This document shows positions 32,778-33,945 of a stretch of 33,945 nt of DNA, piece by piece. How positions within the stretch are numbered: position 1 is the stretch's first letter; each line of letters begins with the position of its first letter. Below the pieces are notes generated by a model. It worked only from the letters and a program-made list of their open reading frames with translations. It ran no database searches and was not told the DNA's origin. Made by a program: the position numbers and the translations under genes. Source of the stretch: Candidatus Saccharimonadota bacterium (GTDB lineage: Bacteria; Patescibacteriota; Saccharimonadia; Saccharimonadales; Saccharimonadaceae); contig JAFWNJ010000005.1 of assembly GCA_017510425.1 (NCBI GenBank), positions 1-33,945 of the forward strand, written 5' to 3'.

Positions 32778-33323
32778 TCACAATTGCTTTACTTGTAAAG
32801 CATCGAGCTCGACCGGAGTTTCGCGCCCAAACATTGAGACCATCACCTTGAGCTTACCCTTATCAGCATCAATCTCGGAAATCGAACCATCGAAACCTTT
32901 AAATGGACCATCAGTAATCGAAACCACTTCACCGACTTCATATTTAACTGAGAACTTCGGATCTTCTACGCCCATGCGTTTCTTAATCTTGGCAATTTCC
33001 TTGTCAGAGACAGGAGTTGGCTGAGTACCGTTGCCAATAAAACCAGTCACACCAGGTGTATTGCGGATAATATACCAAGTCTCATCCGAGAGCTTCATGT
33101 CCACAAGTACATAACCCTGCAGAATCTTACGGTCGACAATCTTGCGCTTACCGTTTCTGATTTCGATTTGTTTTTCCTTCGGGACGATGGCCTCGAAAAT
33201 CTTATCCGCCATCTCCACGGTGTTGACACGTTGATTGATTGAGTCAGCTACCTTGTCCTCATAACCAGAATAGGTTGAGATTGCATACCAGGCTCTTGTG
33301 TCATCATATCTATTTACTGCCAT
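32778..33323 (-). CDS. nusG: Transcription elongation/antitermination factor NusG
   Basis: The product has 181 residues. The NGN domain starts ARAWYAISTYSGYEDKVADSINQRV (after the initial tag) and includes GYVLVDMKLSDETWYIIRNTPGVTGFIG. The KOW domain is YEVGEVVSITDGPFKGFDGSISEIDADKGKLKVMVSMFGRETPVELD. AAGGAAAGG lies before the ATG. It sits 12 nt after secE, the conserved bacterial order. Confidence 0.97.
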   Translation of the reverse strand: MAVNRYDDTRAWYAISTYSGYEDKVADSINQRVNTVEMADKIFEAIVPKEKQIEIRNGKRKIVDRKILQGYVLVDMKLSDETWYIIRNTPGVTGFIGNGTQPTPVSDKEIAKIKKRMGVEDPKFSVKYEVGEVVSITDGPFKGFDGSISEIDADKGKLKVMVSMFGRETPVELDALQVKQL

Positions 33324-33335
33324 TTTTTCCTTTCC

Positions 33336-33725
33336 TTATTTACTTAATAATAAACTAAATATCCATGAGAAGAACATATCAAGTAGCGTAATAATAATCA
33401 TAAAAAGTGCGGTGTATATTATTACAGCTAGTACCATCTTCCAGGTAGCCTTACGATTTGGCCAACGAACCTGCCTTAGTTCACGCCAAGAATCGCGCAA
33501 ATATCTGCCAAGATAAACAAAGGGTCGAATTAGTATGAAAGGCTTACGTTCCTTAGAAGAAGATTGCTTCTTGGCAAGCTTCTCGGCCTTCTTAGCATCT
33601 TTACGATTAATCTTTTCGAGCTTTTTGTCTTTGACGACAACTTTCTTACGAGTAATTGTCGGCTCACTAGGTTCCTCTTTTTTAGAAGAATCATCGCTTG
33701 CTTTAATTCTGGTTATTTTAGCCAT
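33336..33725 (-). CDS. secE: Preprotein translocase subunit SecE with lysine-rich N-terminus
   Basis: SecE clamps the SecY channel. The C-terminal half is typical (YLRDSWRELRQVRWPNRKATWKMVLAVIIYTALFMIIITLLDMFFSWIF) with one membrane helix. About 75 lysine- and serine-rich residues precede it. The ATG at 33725 is chosen because AAGGAG lies 5 nt upstream; a frame seven codons longer overlaps that site. It heads the secE-nusG-rplK cluster. Confidence 0.95.
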   Translation of the reverse strand: MAKITRIKASDDSSKKEEPSEPTITRKKVVVKDKKLEKINRKDAKKAEKLAKKQSSSKERKPFILIRPFVYLGRYLRDSWRELRQVRWPNRKATWKMVLAVIIYTALFMIIITLLDMFFSWIFSLLLSK

Positions 33726-33748
33726 CTTACTCCTTATATGTATCAAAA

Positions 33749-33766
33749 AAGTCTGATACCAGACTT
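33749..33766 (-). other. Hairpin at the very 5' end of the secE transcript
   Basis: AAGTCTG and CAGACTT pair over 7 bp around GTAT, followed by a T-run on the minus strand (33745-33750). The predicted transcription start is at its first base. It resembles a terminator, but at about 20 nt from the start it is more likely a 5' stabilising stem or a pausing site. Confidence 0.5.
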
Positions 33767-33772
33767 GTCAAT

Positions 33773-33801
33773 AGTATACTACTTCGGGAATAAATAGTCA
33801 A
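33773..33801 (-). promoter_or_regulatory. Strong sigma-70 promoter of secE-nusG
   Basis: On the minus strand TTGACT and TATACT (33773-33778) are spaced by 17 bp, close to consensus. The -35 box contains the TGA stop codon of the upstream transposase fragment. Confidence 0.75.
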
Positions 33802-33945
33802 GGTAATGTATGCGTCCATAACATATTGGACTTTTCCTGGTTCAATTTTAACATATAAACATAGGCTTTGAGCGGTGGAATTTGCATAGTTTTATCATTA
33901 GGATCGCGATGGCTGAAATGTGGCCTTTTGGTATTATAAAAGACA
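33798..33945 (-). CDS. C-terminal end of an integrase-core (IS481/rve-type) transposase, partial
   Basis: The minus-strand frame is open from the window edge to the TGA at 33798-33800. It reads VFYNTKRPHFSHRDPNDKT near its start; YNTxRPH is the hallmark just after the catalytic glutamate in IS481/IS3-type rve transposases. Only about 48 residues are visible, so family and intactness are uncertain. The tail (IPPLKAYVYMLKLNQEKSN) resembles the usual TP-x-x-Y ending only weakly. Confidence 0.6.
   Translation of the reverse strand, partial: VFYNTKRPHFSHRDPNDKTMQIPPLKAYVYMLKLNQEKSNMLWTHTLP

Noticed and set aside
33745-33766. Riboswitch or classical attenuator upstream of secE
   Set aside because: The leader is only about 40 nt with one simple hairpin beginning at the predicted start; too small for an aptamer and too close to +1 for ordinary termination.
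1-33945. UGA recoded as glycine, as in Gracilibacteria or Absconditabacteria
   Set aside because: UGA ends nusG and IS orfB exactly where family lengths end, so standard decoding fits.
1-33945. A DGR template repeat or reverse transcriptase inside the window
   Set aside because: No intergenic stretch resembles an AAC-rich copy of the variable segments and no reverse-transcriptase motif was found in any frame read.

Overview
The window looks like a chromosomal segment of an ultrasmall Candidate Phyla Radiation bacterium, most likely a Saccharibacteria (TM7) member. The reasons are the combination of surface proteins built from FISUMP, Listeria-Bacteroides and DUF285 repeats, a VirB2-like T4SS pilin, a zeta-toxin-like kinase, a CofE-like protein with no visible F420 pathway, short intergenic gaps, and informational proteins with lysine-rich N-terminal extensions. 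UGA acts as a normal stop (nusG, IS orfB), which argues against the UGA=Gly lineages. The placement is inference; no 16S rRNA is present.

Layout. 1-390: start of a leftward gene, a terminator, mostly empty. 391-4606: two leftward surface-protein genes in an apparent operon. 4728-7756: an APH-fold kinase gene, facing a leftward cluster of zeta-like kinase, DAGK-like kinase and T4SS pilin. 7764-10391: rpoD and dnaG. 10410-11504: a membrane protein and mscL. 11497-14303: YjbR-like gene, orn and argS, the last carrying three in-frame palindromic insertions. 14473-16728: a third surface protein. 16827-19003: tRNA-Gly, a PlsC-like gene, a SurA/PrsA-like gene and tRNA-Arg. 19020-22076: CofE-like gene and an amino-acid ABC transporter operon. 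22078-25600: a B-box/Pro-Ala membrane protein, ackA and an AAA/DUF4143 ATPase. 25666-29130: a giant duplicated FISUMP surface gene whose 5' end is cut by an IS3-family element (about 29142-30391). 30410-30973: a membrane protein. 31005-31142: a very long hairpin. 31158-33725: rplA, rplK, nusG and secE. 33798-33945: the C-terminus of another transposase.

Four observations stand out. (1) The two duplicated FISUMP C-termini differ almost only at codons that could descend from AAC or other adenine-bearing codons. This is the footprint of a diversity-generating retroelement acting in trans; no reverse transcriptase or template repeat lies in the window. (2) argS contains three copies of a roughly 111-115 bp palindromic element in two reading frames, with compensatory stem changes and private inverted arms, resembling the Rickettsia palindromic elements. 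(3) At least eight genes have a TATAAT-like -10 box exactly 6 nt before the start codon, and three more 7-8 nt before it, implying widespread leaderless mRNAs beside genes with good Shine-Dalgarno sites. (4) DnaG has lost all four expected zinc ligands of its CHC2 domain.

The genes fall into housekeeping blocks (replication priming, transcription, translation, acetate kinase, amino-acid uptake) separated by variable, modular surface-protein loci and mobile DNA. That pattern fits a host-attached epibiont whose envelope proteins diversify while its core metabolism is small. No CRISPR array, rRNA or prophage was seen.
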